From the NCBI RefSeq assembly GCF_000696385.1, contig NZ_JJMN01000006.1:142832-206831 (forward strand): a stretch of 64,000 bases of DNA, given 5' to 3'. The notes under the pieces were generated by a model, which searched no databases, was not told the DNA's origin, and worked only from the letters and a program-made list of their open reading frames with translations. Positions 40,607 through 48,985 of this stretch are shown here, in pieces. This stretch comes from Vibrio metoecus. Its GTDB lineage: Bacteria > Pseudomonadota > Gammaproteobacteria > Enterobacterales > Vibrionaceae. The translations under genes and the position numbers were made by a program. Every line of letters starts with the position of its first letter. Positions within the stretch are counted from its first letter, which is position 1.

Positions 40607-40623
40607 CTTAAAAAATACTTAAG
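40607..40623 (+). promoter_or_regulatory. PmrA/BasR-like box upstream of dgkA
   Basis: CTTAAA-N5-CTTAAG, two direct hexamers 11 bases apart. It matches the known PmrA (BasR) pattern CTTAAT-N5-CTTAAG of enterics. It lies 35 bases upstream of the -35 element. A similar box precedes the PepSY-like gene at 41185. Confidence 0.5.
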
Positions 40624-40658
40624 AACACAAAATTTTAATGAAAAAAAACCTTAATTAG

Positions 40659-40686
40659 TTGGCAGCTGATGATAAATCTTTATAAT
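40659..40686 (+). promoter_or_regulatory. Sigma-70 type promoter of dgkA
   Basis: -35 TTGGCA (40659-40664), 16-base spacer, perfect -10 TATAAT (40681-40686), 27 bases before the dgkA ATG. CTTAAT (40650-40655) sits just upstream of the -35. Confidence 0.6.
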
Positions 40687-40713
40687 CCGTAGCCATTCAA
40701 AAACAAACACAAC

Positions 40714-41082
40714 ATGACAAACACTATGAAGCATTCACGTACTGGTATAGCGCGTATTTTTTACGCGACCGGGTACTCGATGAAAGGATTCGCCGCTGCA
40801 TGGAAAAATGAAGCAGCCTTTCGTCAAGAAGTTGCCTTAACGTTACCCTTAACCGTTCTTACCTTTTTCTTATCTGTGACGAAAGTTGAACAAGTATTAC
40901 TTGTTGGCTGCCTTGTTCTTATTTTAATCGCTGAACTTTTAAATTCTGCCGTTGAGGCTGTCGTAGACAGGATTGGGGCTGAACATCATGAACTCAGTGG
41001 ACGGGCGAAAGATATTGGCTCTGCCGCTGTATTTGTTGCGCTCTGCTTTGCAGCTTTTACTTGGGCTTGGATATTGTTGTAA
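40714..41082 (+). CDS. dgkA: Diacylglycerol kinase
   Basis: Small inner-membrane kinase that phosphorylates diacylglycerol to phosphatidic acid, recycling the lipid left by envelope glycan or lipid A modification. The 122-residue protein has three helices and the family signature AELLNSAVEAVVDRIGAEHHELSGRAKDIGSAA, with the catalytic Glu. An internal ATG at 40726 is also possible; the 40714 start matches the E. coli length. It has its own promoter with a PmrA-like box and a strong terminator. A PAP2 phosphatase, which would run the reverse reaction, lies divergently next to it. Confidence 0.93.
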   Translation: MTNTMKHSRTGIARIFYATGYSMKGFAAAWKNEAAFRQEVALTLPLTVLTFFLSVTKVEQVLLVGCLVLILIAELLNSAVEAVVDRIGAEHHELSGRAKDIGSAAVFVALCFAAFTWAWILL

Positions 41083-41111
41083 ACATCCGTTGCCATGGAA
41101 ACAATTTTAAG

Positions 41112-41136
41112 GGTTTGCGTCAGCAAACCTTTTTTA
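41112..41136 (+). terminator. Terminator of dgkA
   Basis: Stem GGTTTGC / GCAAACC with loop GTCA (41112-41129) followed directly by a T-rich tract. Confidence 0.85.
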
Positions 41137-41173
41137 TTGGACTAAGATTATTGGGTTCAATTATGAACGCATT

Positions 41174-41201
41174 CTAACCGTATTCTTAAGTATTCATTAA
41201 G
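41174..41201 (+). promoter_or_regulatory. Three phased hexamers upstream of the PepSY-like gene
   Basis: CTAACC, CTTAAG and ATTAAG, each 11 bases from the next (41174, 41185, 41196). The last two form an OmpR-family-like direct repeat similar to the PmrA box and to the box before dgkA. A TAAGAT at 41212 could be the -10. Confidence 0.45.
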
Positions 41202-41248
41202 ATTAAATCGGTAAGATGAGATCAATGCATAACGTAAAGGAGCGCATT

Positions 41249-41533
41249 ATGTCACTACTTAAAACATCTCGTCTGTTCGCTATCACTTCCCTTGGATTAA
41301 TTTCGGCTGCCGCATTTGCTGACCCAACTTGTACGAAAGAACCAGAAAGTAGCTGGATTCCTTTTGAACAAGCTCAAAAGCAAGTCGAAGATATGGGCTA
41401 TAAGATCAAGGTATTTAAAGTCACTAAGACCAGTTGCTATGAGTTATACGGTCATGACAAAGATGGCAACCGTGTAGAAATCTATTTCAACCCCACCAAT
41501 ATGGAAAAGGTGAAAGAGGAAAAAGATGGCTAA
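41249..41533 (+). CDS. Small periplasmic PepSY-like protein
   Basis: A 94-residue secreted protein. The signal peptide ends at AAFA-DP. The mature part (SWIPFEQAQKQVEDMGYKIKVFKVTKTSCYELYGHDKDGNRVEIYFNPTNMEKVK) fits the PepSY-like fold often found with cytochrome b561. It has two cysteines that may pair. I use ATG 41249, with AAAGGAG 8 bases upstream; the longer in-frame start lacks an SD. Its stop overlaps the cytochrome b561 start by 8 bases, so the two are translationally linked. Phased repeats upstream suggest control by a response regulator. Confidence 0.8.
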   Translation: MSLLKTSRLFAITSLGLISAAAFADPTCTKEPESSWIPFEQAQKQVEDMGYKIKVFKVTKTSCYELYGHDKDGNRVEIYFNPTNMEKVKEEKDG

Positions 41534-42047
41534 ACCATACACTTGGGATCTTTTTGTTCGAGCGACACACTGGTTAGTCGCTGTGCTTTTCTTGGCAAAT
41601 TTTTTTGCGATTGAAGAAGGCAGTGATCCCCATGAGTGGGTTGGTTATATCGTTATGGCAGCCGTTGTATTGCGCTTAATTTGGGGAATGATTACTCGCT
41701 CTCCTGCTCGTCTGAGTGCATTTTCGCCTTCGATACCCAAAGCCATCGAACATATTAAAGAGGTTCTAAAAACCAAACAGGATCAACATACAGGTCATAA
41801 CCCAGCAGGTGCGATCATGATTTGGGTAATGTGGGCTTTACTACTTGCCACAGGACTCTCTGGTTGGATGAATGAATGGGATCTGTTTTGGGGAGAGGAT
41901 TGGATTAAGGAAGTACACGAAACCCTAGCCAATCTGACGATGGCCGCCGTTGCCGTTCACGTCTCTGCCATCATTATTATGTCAAAGCTCACAGGACATC
42001 CTTATGTCCATGGCATGTTGATGGGGCATAAAACACCGCCTCAATAA
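41526..42047 (+). CDS. Cytochrome b561 family protein
   Basis: A 173-residue inner-membrane di-haem cytochrome b with four helices. Candidate haem ligands are the His in RATHWLVAVLF, DPHEW, KEVHETLAN and VAVHVSAII. The family moves electrons within the membrane, often with a periplasmic partner. Here the overlapping PepSY-like gene is the obvious partner. The physiological donor and acceptor are unknown. A weak hairpin follows. Confidence 0.87.
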   Translation: MAKPYTWDLFVRATHWLVAVLFLANFFAIEEGSDPHEWVGYIVMAAVVLRLIWGMITRSPARLSAFSPSIPKAIEHIKEVLKTKQDQHTGHNPAGAIMIWVMWALLLATGLSGWMNEWDLFWGEDWIKEVHETLANLTMAAVAVHVSAIIIMSKLTGHPYVHGMLMGHKTPPQ

Positions 42048-42059
42048 ACGATAGTAACG

Positions 42060-42091
42060 CCCCTAACTGCGAGTATCTTCGTGGTTAGGGG
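42060..42091 (+). terminator. Hairpin after cytochrome b561 gene
   Basis: Eight-base arms CCCCTAAC / GTTAGGGG with a 16-base loop, then a T-rich but interrupted stretch. Convergent with helD; possible shared terminator. Confidence 0.5.
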
Positions 42092-42110
42092 GTTATGTTA
42101 TTGATACAAC

Positions 42111-44174
42111 TTACTTCTGCCGAACCACAGGATAATCATCATTCAGCAGTTCTTGCACAAAACTCGAACCATTACCGCTGAAGGTAACCCAAACTTTCTC
42201 TTTGGCACGGGTCAACGCAACATAAAATAAACGCCGCTCTTCTGCATAAGCAAAGTCATCTTCACCTTGGCTCAACGCGCTATCGAGATGCAGTGCTTTC
42301 ACTCTAGCAGGAAATTGTCCTTCATCGACCGCCAAAATAATCACAAAATCAGCCTCTTTACCTTTACTCGCATGGCAAGTCATAAAATCAATTTTTAAGG
42401 AGAGATAGCGATTTTGCCAATCTTTCAAAAGCTCTGGTTTATGGTAGTGGTTACGGCCAAGTAGAAGCACTGTTTTTAGTTTATTCGTTGAACGATTGAG
42501 CTCATCGAGAATTTTTTCCACCGCGTTATTGGATGCCAGCACGACTGATTTTTGCTTTTGCGTTTTGAAACTGTTCAGAGTTTTCGGTAACTGATTCGGA
42601 TTTTGCTGAATAAAGCGGTTAGCGACTGCCCCAATCTGATCATTAAAACGATAAGTCGTATCCAGATGATGCACTGTCGATTGAGCAAAACGTGTGGCAA
42701 AACCAGTGGTTAAATCCACATCCGAACCCGCAAATTGATAAATCGATTGCCAGTCATCCCCCACCGCAAACAAGTTACACTGGCCTTGGTTCTGCTCACA
42801 CAACGCTTGTAGCAAACGTAAGCGCTGCGGCGAAATATCTTGATACTCATCTACCATGATGAATTTCCATGGCGAACGGAATTTGCCCTTTTCAACGTAC
42901 TCGGTTGCTCGGGTAATCATGATATTGAAATCGATCTGGTTCTGATCTTTGAGCATTTGCTGCCAAGCTTGATAGCATGGCCAACACAGCGAAAGCTCAC
43001 TGTTTAAGCGCGGAAAATCCTCATGGTCGACTAAGCGCTCCTGCAGCTCTTTCTTACTCAAACCTAGTTGTGCCAACTGATCGAGCTGCTTCTCTAACCA
43101 AGCAATCAATTTAGGGTTTTCAACATGACTACCGAGCTCATCATCACCAGCCAGATAAGCAATTGGCCATTTTGCTAAATGCTTTTGCCAACGTTTAAAG
43201 TTGGTTGGCGTCATCCAATGTCGCTTTAGCCAATCAATACACCAAGCTTGCTTCAGTTTATTGTCGTTCGCCAATGGAGACATCATGACCGTTTTTCCTT
43301 CCACTCGGTTGAGGATCCGCAATCCCAACTGATGGAAAGTGTTAACGTGCAGCCGATCGGCTTCCAAGCCAATTTTATTTTTTAAACGCTCAGCCATTTC
43401 TTGTGCGGCATCGCGTGCAAAAGCCACCATCAAAATTTGCTCAGGCTTCGCCAAGTGACTTTGCAACAAGTAAGAAACTCGCGCAGTTAACACACTTGTT
43501 TTACCAGAGCCCGCCCCAGCCAACACAAGGTTATGATCATCATTGAGTAAGACTGCGTATTGTTGCGATACATTGAGGGGCGAAGATTCACACTGTGAAA
43601 ATAGCACTGCCCAATTTGCACGCTCTATCTCCAACCAAGCTTGGTTGCGTTCATGAAGTGCGGCTGAGGTGTCGAGTAACCAAGGCAATAAAGTATCAAA
43701 TACCGTAGGAAGGTGCTTTTGTGCTTCATGCAGCGTCATATCCATCCGTTTTAAGTCGGCGTATACCTGCTCGACCCAAGCTTCGATAGACGAATGTGAC
43801 AAGAAAGAAGGCAGACGTTTTAAGCGCGACAATTCTTGTTGCCAGCGAGGAAAATACAGGCTCAACTGCTCACACTGTTGATTGTGCCAAGCCTGATAAT
43901 GCGCGACGAGTTGATGCGCAAAATGCCGGCACTCTGGCCAAGGTAGCCCTTGTACTAGCCAGCTACGTTGTACGCCATTCTCAGGATGCGCAAAAAACTG
44001 CAATGTCCCCCAGACTAACCCTCTGCGGATCTGCACTTCTCCATTCCACACATGGAATGGAATACGCTCTTCGCTACTGAGCGAAGTAAGAACCAGCCAC
44101 TCTTTTTCAAGTTGGACTTGGTAATATTCATTGGCAATAAAGAACTGTGCAGTCTTATTTGCGTTCAGCTGCAT
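42111..44174 (-). CDS. helD: DNA helicase IV
   Basis: Superfamily 1 3'-to-5' DNA helicase. The 687-residue length equals E. coli HelD (684). Walker A is LAGAGSGKTSVL, motif II VDEYQDISPQR, motif III GDDWQSIYQFAGSD, motif V region HASKGKEADFVIIL and motif VI YVALTRAKEKVWV. The N-terminal 190 residues match the HelD-specific region. It stands alone on the minus strand. It probably acts in recombination or fork repair. Confidence 0.93.
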   Translation of the reverse strand: MQLNANKTAQFFIANEYYQVQLEKEWLVLTSLSSEERIPFHVWNGEVQIRRGLVWGTLQFFAHPENGVQRSWLVQGLPWPECRHFAHQLVAHYQAWHNQQCEQLSLYFPRWQQELSRLKRLPSFLSHSSIEAWVEQVYADLKRMDMTLHEAQKHLPTVFDTLLPWLLDTSAALHERNQAWLEIERANWAVLFSQCESSPLNVSQQYAVLLNDDHNLVLAGAGSGKTSVLTARVSYLLQSHLAKPEQILMVAFARDAAQEMAERLKNKIGLEADRLHVNTFHQLGLRILNRVEGKTVMMSPLANDNKLKQAWCIDWLKRHWMTPTNFKRWQKHLAKWPIAYLAGDDELGSHVENPKLIAWLEKQLDQLAQLGLSKKELQERLVDHEDFPRLNSELSLCWPCYQAWQQMLKDQNQIDFNIMITRATEYVEKGKFRSPWKFIMVDEYQDISPQRLRLLQALCEQNQGQCNLFAVGDDWQSIYQFAGSDVDLTTGFATRFAQSTVHHLDTTYRFNDQIGAVANRFIQQNPNQLPKTLNSFKTQKQKSVVLASNNAVEKILDELNRSTNKLKTVLLLGRNHYHKPELLKDWQNRYLSLKIDFMTCHASKGKEADFVIILAVDEGQFPARVKALHLDSALSQGEDDFAYAEERRLFYVALTRAKEKVWVTFSGNGSSFVQELLNDDYPVVRQK

Positions 44175-44417
44175 TGGTAAAAGCCCACTAACAAAGTTGT
44201 CGGCAATAATAACCTAATCCCCCTCCCCGATGAAAAGATAATGTCAATATTCTTAGTGATTAATCAATACTCAACAATCACTTGGCAGCCCGGTGATTCA
44301 ACCAACCCCACCTTATCGCTTCATAGCAGAAAGACGATTTTTCTTTATCTTGATCAGAATCTTATTACTTCAATCTGCTAAACTCCCCACTTTCTATACT
44401 CACTGACGTGCTGCGCT

Positions 44418-46583
44418 GTGCCAAAAATCAACCAACTGCGCCTCTATTGGGCAAATAAAACTGTTAACTACAGTGTTTTGATCTTACTGACTTTACTTGG
44501 TGTAGTGATCCCCACTTGGCACTATCAGCTCAATACTTGGATTACCCCTCTCATTTTAGGCGTGATTGCGGCGGCACTCGCCGAGCGTGATGACCGTTTT
44601 AGTGGGCGCTTGAAATCGATCACCCTGACATTGATCTGTTTCGCGATCGCGGCTTTTTCAATTGAAATTCTGTTTCGCACCCCTTGGTTGTTCGCCATTG
44701 GCCTTTTCAGTTCAACCTTCGGCTTTATCATGCTTGGCGCGCTGGGATCACGTTACGCGAGCATCGCGTTTGCTTCACTGTTGATCGCGATTTACACCAT
44801 GCTCGGGGCGCACCAAAGCACCAATATCTGGTTCCAGCCTTTGCTGCTACTCAGTGGCAGCGCGTGGTACTACTTAATGTCGATGCTTTGGCATGCATTC
44901 TGGCCAATGCAACCAGTACAGCAAAATCTCGCCAATATATTTTTGCAACTGGCTAATTACTTGGAAGCCAAATCCACGCTGTTTCATCCCGTATCGAATA
45001 TGGTACCGCAGCCCTATCGCATCACAGAAGCGAACCTGAACGCCGCCACAGTAAACGCACTGAACCAGTGTAAAGCCATCTTTCTTACGCGCTCTAAACG
45101 CGGGCATGTCGACAGTGCCAGTGACCGATTTTTGAACATCTATTTTCTCGCGCAAGATATTCACGAACGCGTCAGCTCAAGCCACTATCGTTACCAAGAA
45201 CTGGCTGATCATTTTGGTCGCTCAGACATCCTCTTTCGCTTTAAATATCTGTTGGAAACACAAGCCAAAGCTTGTCGGGATATCGCGCAGTCCATCCGTT
45301 TAGGTCACAGCTACCAGCATGATTCAGCATCCATCGTCGCACTGGATGAACTGCAACTGTCTCTCAGTTATTTACGCCAGCAAGATCGCCGAGATTGGAA
45401 GAGTTTACTCGGCCAATTAGGGTATCTGTTTAATAACCTCGCCACCGTAGAAAAGCAGCTCAATAACGTGAGTAACCCGGATGTCGCAAAGCCTGAAGAA
45501 GGGATGTTAGATGATACCGAAGCACACACCTTAGGCAGCATGTGGCAACGGTTACGCGCAAATCTAAATAAAGATTCTTTGTTGTTTCGTCATGCGTTAC
45601 GCATGTCTATCGCACTGACCGCCGGTTACGGCATCATTCAAGGATTAGGAATTGAGCGCGGTTACTGGATCTTGCTCACCACCTTATTTGTTTGTCAGCC
45701 AAACTATGCCGCGACCAAACAGAAACTCACCGCTCGAATCATAGGAACGTTAGCCGGATTGTTTGTCGGTGTACCATTACTGACATTCTTCCCGTCACAA
45801 GAAAGCCAACTGGTGTTTATTGTGCTTTCTGGGGTGATGTTCTTTGCCTTTCGCTTGAACAATTACGGCTATGCCACAGGCTTTATTACCTTACTGGTGC
45901 TGTTTTGTTTTAACCAACTCGGGGAAGGCTATGCTGTTGTACTACCAAGGTTAGCCGATACCTTGATTGGTTGTGCTTTAGCTGTTGCGGCCGTCGCGTG
46001 GATTTTGCCAGACTGGCAATCGAAACGCTTACATAAGGTCATGGCTGAAGCTGTGGATGCCAATAAGCAGTATCTCGCGCAAATCATCGGTCAGTATCGA
46101 ATTGGGAAAAAAGACAGCTTGAGTTACCGGATTGCGCGGCGTCATGCCCACAACCAAGATGCCGCGCTTTCTGCCGCAGTCACCAATATGCTGGCGGAAC
46201 CGGGGCGTTATCGTGCGGCGGCCGATGAGAGTTTTCGTTTCCTGACCCTTAACCACGCGCTGCTCAGTTATATCTCAGCGCTTGGAGCACATCGGACCCG
46301 ACTGGATGATGAAACCGTGCATCAACTGGTACTCGATTCACATCGCGTGATCCATCAGCATCTCGACTTGCTGCATCAACAGTTGTCCAACCACTGTGAA
46401 GAGTGTGATACCAGCGGTATTGATAGCTCAGGGCTAGAGAAACGTCTTGCTGAGTGGCGTGAAGATGATGAAGGCTCGGCGCGCATGGTACTGCAACAGC
46501 TACACTTGATTTATCGCATGCTGCCTGAGCTGCACACGCTCGCCAGCAAGTTTGCGGTCAAGGTAGATTCTCAATCCGACTGA
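44418..46583 (+). CDS. yccS: YccS/YhfK family membrane protein
   Basis: A 721-residue inner-membrane protein with two blocks of helices (about residues 20-160 and 395-520) and cytoplasmic stretches after each. This is the architecture of the YccS/FUSC family (E. coli YccS about 717), related to aromatic acid efflux proteins. It starts with GTG at 44418 and there is no strong SD. The central RHALRMSIALTAGYGIIQGLGIERGYWILLTTLFVCQPNY is a family hallmark. The substrate is unknown. Confidence 0.85.
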   Translation: MPKINQLRLYWANKTVNYSVLILLTLLGVVIPTWHYQLNTWITPLILGVIAAALAERDDRFSGRLKSITLTLICFAIAAFSIEILFRTPWLFAIGLFSSTFGFIMLGALGSRYASIAFASLLIAIYTMLGAHQSTNIWFQPLLLLSGSAWYYLMSMLWHAFWPMQPVQQNLANIFLQLANYLEAKSTLFHPVSNMVPQPYRITEANLNAATVNALNQCKAIFLTRSKRGHVDSASDRFLNIYFLAQDIHERVSSSHYRYQELADHFGRSDILFRFKYLLETQAKACRDIAQSIRLGHSYQHDSASIVALDELQLSLSYLRQQDRRDWKSLLGQLGYLFNNLATVEKQLNNVSNPDVAKPEEGMLDDTEAHTLGSMWQRLRANLNKDSLLFRHALRMSIALTAGYGIIQGLGIERGYWILLTTLFVCQPNYAATKQKLTARIIGTLAGLFVGVPLLTFFPSQESQLVFIVLSGVMFFAFRLNNYGYATGFITLLVLFCFNQLGEGYAVVLPRLADTLIGCALAVAAVAWILPDWQSKRLHKVMAEAVDANKQYLAQIIGQYRIGKKDSLSYRIARRHAHNQDAALSAAVTNMLAEPGRYRAAADESFRFLTLNHALLSYISALGAHRTRLDDETVHQLVLDSHRVIHQHLDLLHQQLSNHCEECDTSGIDSSGLEKRLAEWREDDEGSARMVLQQLHLIYRMLPELHTLASKFAVKVDSQSD

Positions 46584-46592
46584 ACGCGCCAT

Positions 46593-47540
46593 TCAGATCG
46601 CAGGGAACAATAAGGTAAACCGTGTTCCCTGCCCCACTTCGGAGGTCACCGAGATCTTACCTTGATGTTTTTCCACAATTCCAAACGCGATGGATAACCC
46701 CAGCCCGGTTCCAACCCCGACCGGTTTGGTGGTGAAAAAGGGGTCAAAAATTTTGGCTAAGTGTTCTGGTGAAATCCCATGGCCATTATCCGCAATTTGC
46801 ACCTGTACCCAAGTTTTGCCCTTCTCATTCAAGGTATCGGTGGTAATGGTTAACTCGCCGTGCTCATCACAAGCGTGGGAAGCATTGATGAACATGTTCA
46901 TCAGCACCTGCTGTATTTCAGGGGCAATCCCTTTGATACTGGGCAAATTTTTATCCAACTGTCGCTCAACCAGCATGGTGTATTTAAACTGATTCCACAC
47001 AATGCGCAGTGCCGATTCTATGCAGTCGTTGAGATTGCATTCCGCAAAACGGCCATCACTGCTGTGCGAGACGCTTTGTAGGCTAGTGACAATGTCTTTA
47101 ACCCGATGCAAACCACTGGCACTTTCTTCGACAAGGCTGAGCACATCTTCGCGCACAAACGCCAAATCATGCTGCTGTTTAAAGCGCATCCAAGCTTGAT
47201 AAAACTCACTGCCTTCAAAACTTGGCGCTGACTGCTCAACGAAATCCGCCAACCGAGCAAACACCTCGGCATAATCACGCAAGGTATTCAAATTACTCAG
47301 ACAAAATCCAATCGGATTATTGATTTCATGGGCGACCCCAGCGGCCAACTGACCGACTGACGCCATTTTTTCTGACTGCAATAGCTGCGCCTGAGCGCCA
47401 TTCAACTGCTCTAACGTGGATTGCAGCTCCAGCACTTTGTCGTACAAGGCGCGGCTTTTCTCCTCAAGGAGTTGTTCCGCGAGGATCCGAGCTTTACGTT
47501 CTCGCTCGTAAATGCGTTGATATTGCACTTCGGCACTCAT
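46593..47540 (-). CDS. hnoK: H-NOX-associated histidine kinase HnoK
   Basis: A soluble 315-residue kinase with an N-terminal coiled coil (RIYERERKARILAEQLLEEKSRALYDKVLELQ), a HisKA box (AAGVAHEINNPIGF), an N box (NMFINASHAC), a G1 box (DNGHGI) and GVGTGLGLSIAFGIVEKHQG. It has no sensor domain of its own. Its ATG overlaps the H-NOX stop (ATGA), the standard arrangement in which NO-bound H-NOX inhibits kinase autophosphorylation. The downstream response regulators are not in the window. In Vibrio and Shewanella this pathway affects biofilm through c-di-GMP. Confidence 0.9.
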   Translation of the reverse strand: MSAEVQYQRIYERERKARILAEQLLEEKSRALYDKVLELQSTLEQLNGAQAQLLQSEKMASVGQLAAGVAHEINNPIGFCLSNLNTLRDYAEVFARLADFVEQSAPSFEGSEFYQAWMRFKQQHDLAFVREDVLSLVEESASGLHRVKDIVTSLQSVSHSSDGRFAECNLNDCIESALRIVWNQFKYTMLVERQLDKNLPSIKGIAPEIQQVLMNMFINASHACDEHGELTITTDTLNEKGKTWVQVQIADNGHGISPEHLAKIFDPFFTTKPVGVGTGLGLSIAFGIVEKHQGKISVTSEVGQGTRFTLLFPAI

Positions 47541-48082
47541 GATGGCAAAAATTCCACTACAATCTCACAGTGGTCAGCCCCGCAATGCATGCAGACGGGC
47601 TGAGTAATTTTTACCGGCTGATTAAATTGCTTGGCCGCGCCTAAAATTAACCCTTCCGCCGCCGCGCACAATTGTCGTTTCGAGTAGTAACTCATGGTCA
47701 GCGTTTTCTCTTCAACTCGGTTTTCAAACTGAGGCAAGTAAGCATCGGGATAGAGTCGTTGCACTTCTTTGTGGATCACTTTATCCACCGAAAGCAGGAA
47801 GGTTTTGAGGTCGCTTTTATGCGGGTAGTTTTCCGGCAAGCTATTAAATAAATGGATAAACAGGTATTCACCATAAGCACGGACTAAATCAGGCGCAGGG
47901 ATTTGGGCTTTCTCACTCAAATAACCCACCATGGCCAGTAACTCATCGTCGTTGTATTGCTGACCAGAGGTGTACACCCCTTCTGAGCTGGGTTTCAAAT
48001 CTTCTAGCATCTGGTCCCAAAACAGCACACCAAACTTTTCAATCACCATATCGGAGAGAACGGTATAGATAATGCCTTGCAT
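47537..48082 (-). CDS. H-NOX haem nitric oxide sensor
   Basis: A 181-residue haem domain that binds NO. The proximal His ligand is H104 (DKVIHKEV). The haem propionate clamp Y-x-S-x-R is Y132-S134-R136. Four cysteines (C139, C164, C167, C172; the last three in VCMHCGADHC) match the zinc-binding set of V. cholerae H-NOX, which has been reported as redox-sensitive. I use ATG 48082, which starts MQGIIYTVLSDMVIEKFG and has a GTGAGG SD; a longer open frame to 48112 exists but does not fit the family. It forms an operon with hnoK. Confidence 0.93.
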   Translation of the reverse strand: MQGIIYTVLSDMVIEKFGVLFWDQMLEDLKPSSEGVYTSGQQYNDDELLAMVGYLSEKAQIPAPDLVRAYGEYLFIHLFNSLPENYPHKSDLKTFLLSVDKVIHKEVQRLYPDAYLPQFENRVEEKTLTMSYYSKRQLCAAAEGLILGAAKQFNQPVKITQPVCMHCGADHCEIVVEFLPS

Positions 48083-48390
48083 CTGGATTGCCTCACTTGC
48101 GCTTGTTTTCATTCAAGTGTTGTAGAGATAAGGAAAAGCCGCAAGATTGCCTCACCCAAAAGGCGTATTTTCTTGTCACCAAACGATTTGATGCTGCACA
48201 GATACCTATTGTAGCCAAGGCAGATATCACCATTTTTTTTGATAACCTTGACACTTTTCAGACAAAAAACCACCGGCTCAGCGCTAATTTTTGCCTATTA
48301 CAACAAAGCGACATGGAGCGAATCAAAATGAGCACCGATTGTCGAAAGCGTCTAAACAACGACCTATTTTTATTACTACCGGAACACACC

Positions 48391-48552
48391 ATGAATCATC
48401 AACAATTTGAACGCTGGAAATCGCAATTACAGCAATTAAGCCCGCAGCAACTTCGTGCGCTACAAGGCGAAATTGATCGCTCACTCCACCAAAGTGCAAC
48501 CTCAATTTTGACGGAAGAAGAGCGCGATGCGATTGCACATCTGTTTTCTTAG
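48391..48552 (+). CDS. Small hypothetical protein (53 residues)
   Basis: Not recognised with confidence. The sequence (MNHQQFERWKSQLQQLSPQQLRALQGEI near the start, then DRSLHQSATSILTEEERDAIAHLFS) looks like a short helical domain. The LSPQQLRALQ motif recalls N-terminal pieces of some transposase-like or recombination proteins, but nothing else of such a gene is present. GGAA lies upstream of ATG 48391. The frame is open further upstream to 48088, with an in-frame ATG at 48313. Real status uncertain. Confidence 0.45.
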   Translation: MNHQQFERWKSQLQQLSPQQLRALQGEIDRSLHQSATSILTEEERDAIAHLFS

Positions 48553-48608
48553 CTTGAGTAACCGACACGATACGACTAAACTTTAATCACAACGGTGAGG
48601 TAAGCACT

Positions 48609-48899
48609 ATGCCCGTATCAGCAGTTCCCAATGGTTCATCGATGCTCATGCAATCTTCCAAAATGATGGAGGATGCCGCGCGTGACATTCAACAATCTAG
48701 CCTCCCTGTTGAATCATCAAACAACAAAAATGTTGACCCAAGCCTACAACCTGCCCCTCCGGCACTCAAAAAACAGTATGCTGATCATATTGATGCTTTA
48801 AATGCCCTCAACCAAGCATCACATTACAGTCGCATCGGTACCAACATCATTCAGCGCGATCAAGACATGCTCGGCACCATGCTGGATGTGCGTGTTTAA
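48609..48899 (+). CDS. Small hypothetical protein, flagellin/rod-like ends
   Basis: A 96-residue soluble protein with no signal peptide. The ends are helical and the middle is a Ser/Asn/Pro-rich stretch (about 35-60). The C-terminal stretch RIGTNIIQRDQDMLGTMLDVRV resembles the C-terminal helix of flagellar rod and hook proteins, where a heptad ends in a similar DxxLGTLLDI pattern. That could be chance. GGTGAGG precedes the ATG, so translation is likely. It lies 56 bases after the small ORF at 48391 and 86 bases before HMG-CoA reductase. Function unknown. Confidence 0.6.
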   Translation: MPVSAVPNGSSMLMQSSKMMEDAARDIQQSSLPVESSNNKNVDPSLQPAPPALKKQYADHIDALNALNQASHYSRIGTNIIQRDQDMLGTMLDVRV

Positions 48900-48985
48900 A
48901 CCAAACTGTAAGCTTTTTTATCCTTGCGTTGAAATTCACCTCGTTCGCTTTACAATGCCCAACAAACTCAATACCAAGAATTGCT

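Larger units (their letters stand above)
40282..40713. other. Divergent intergenic region PAP2/dgkA
   Basis: About 430 AT-rich bases with no ORF. The right part holds a response-regulator-like direct repeat and a promoter for dgkA, listed separately. The left part should carry the promoter of the phosphatase gene, but I cannot place it. Confidence 0.5.
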
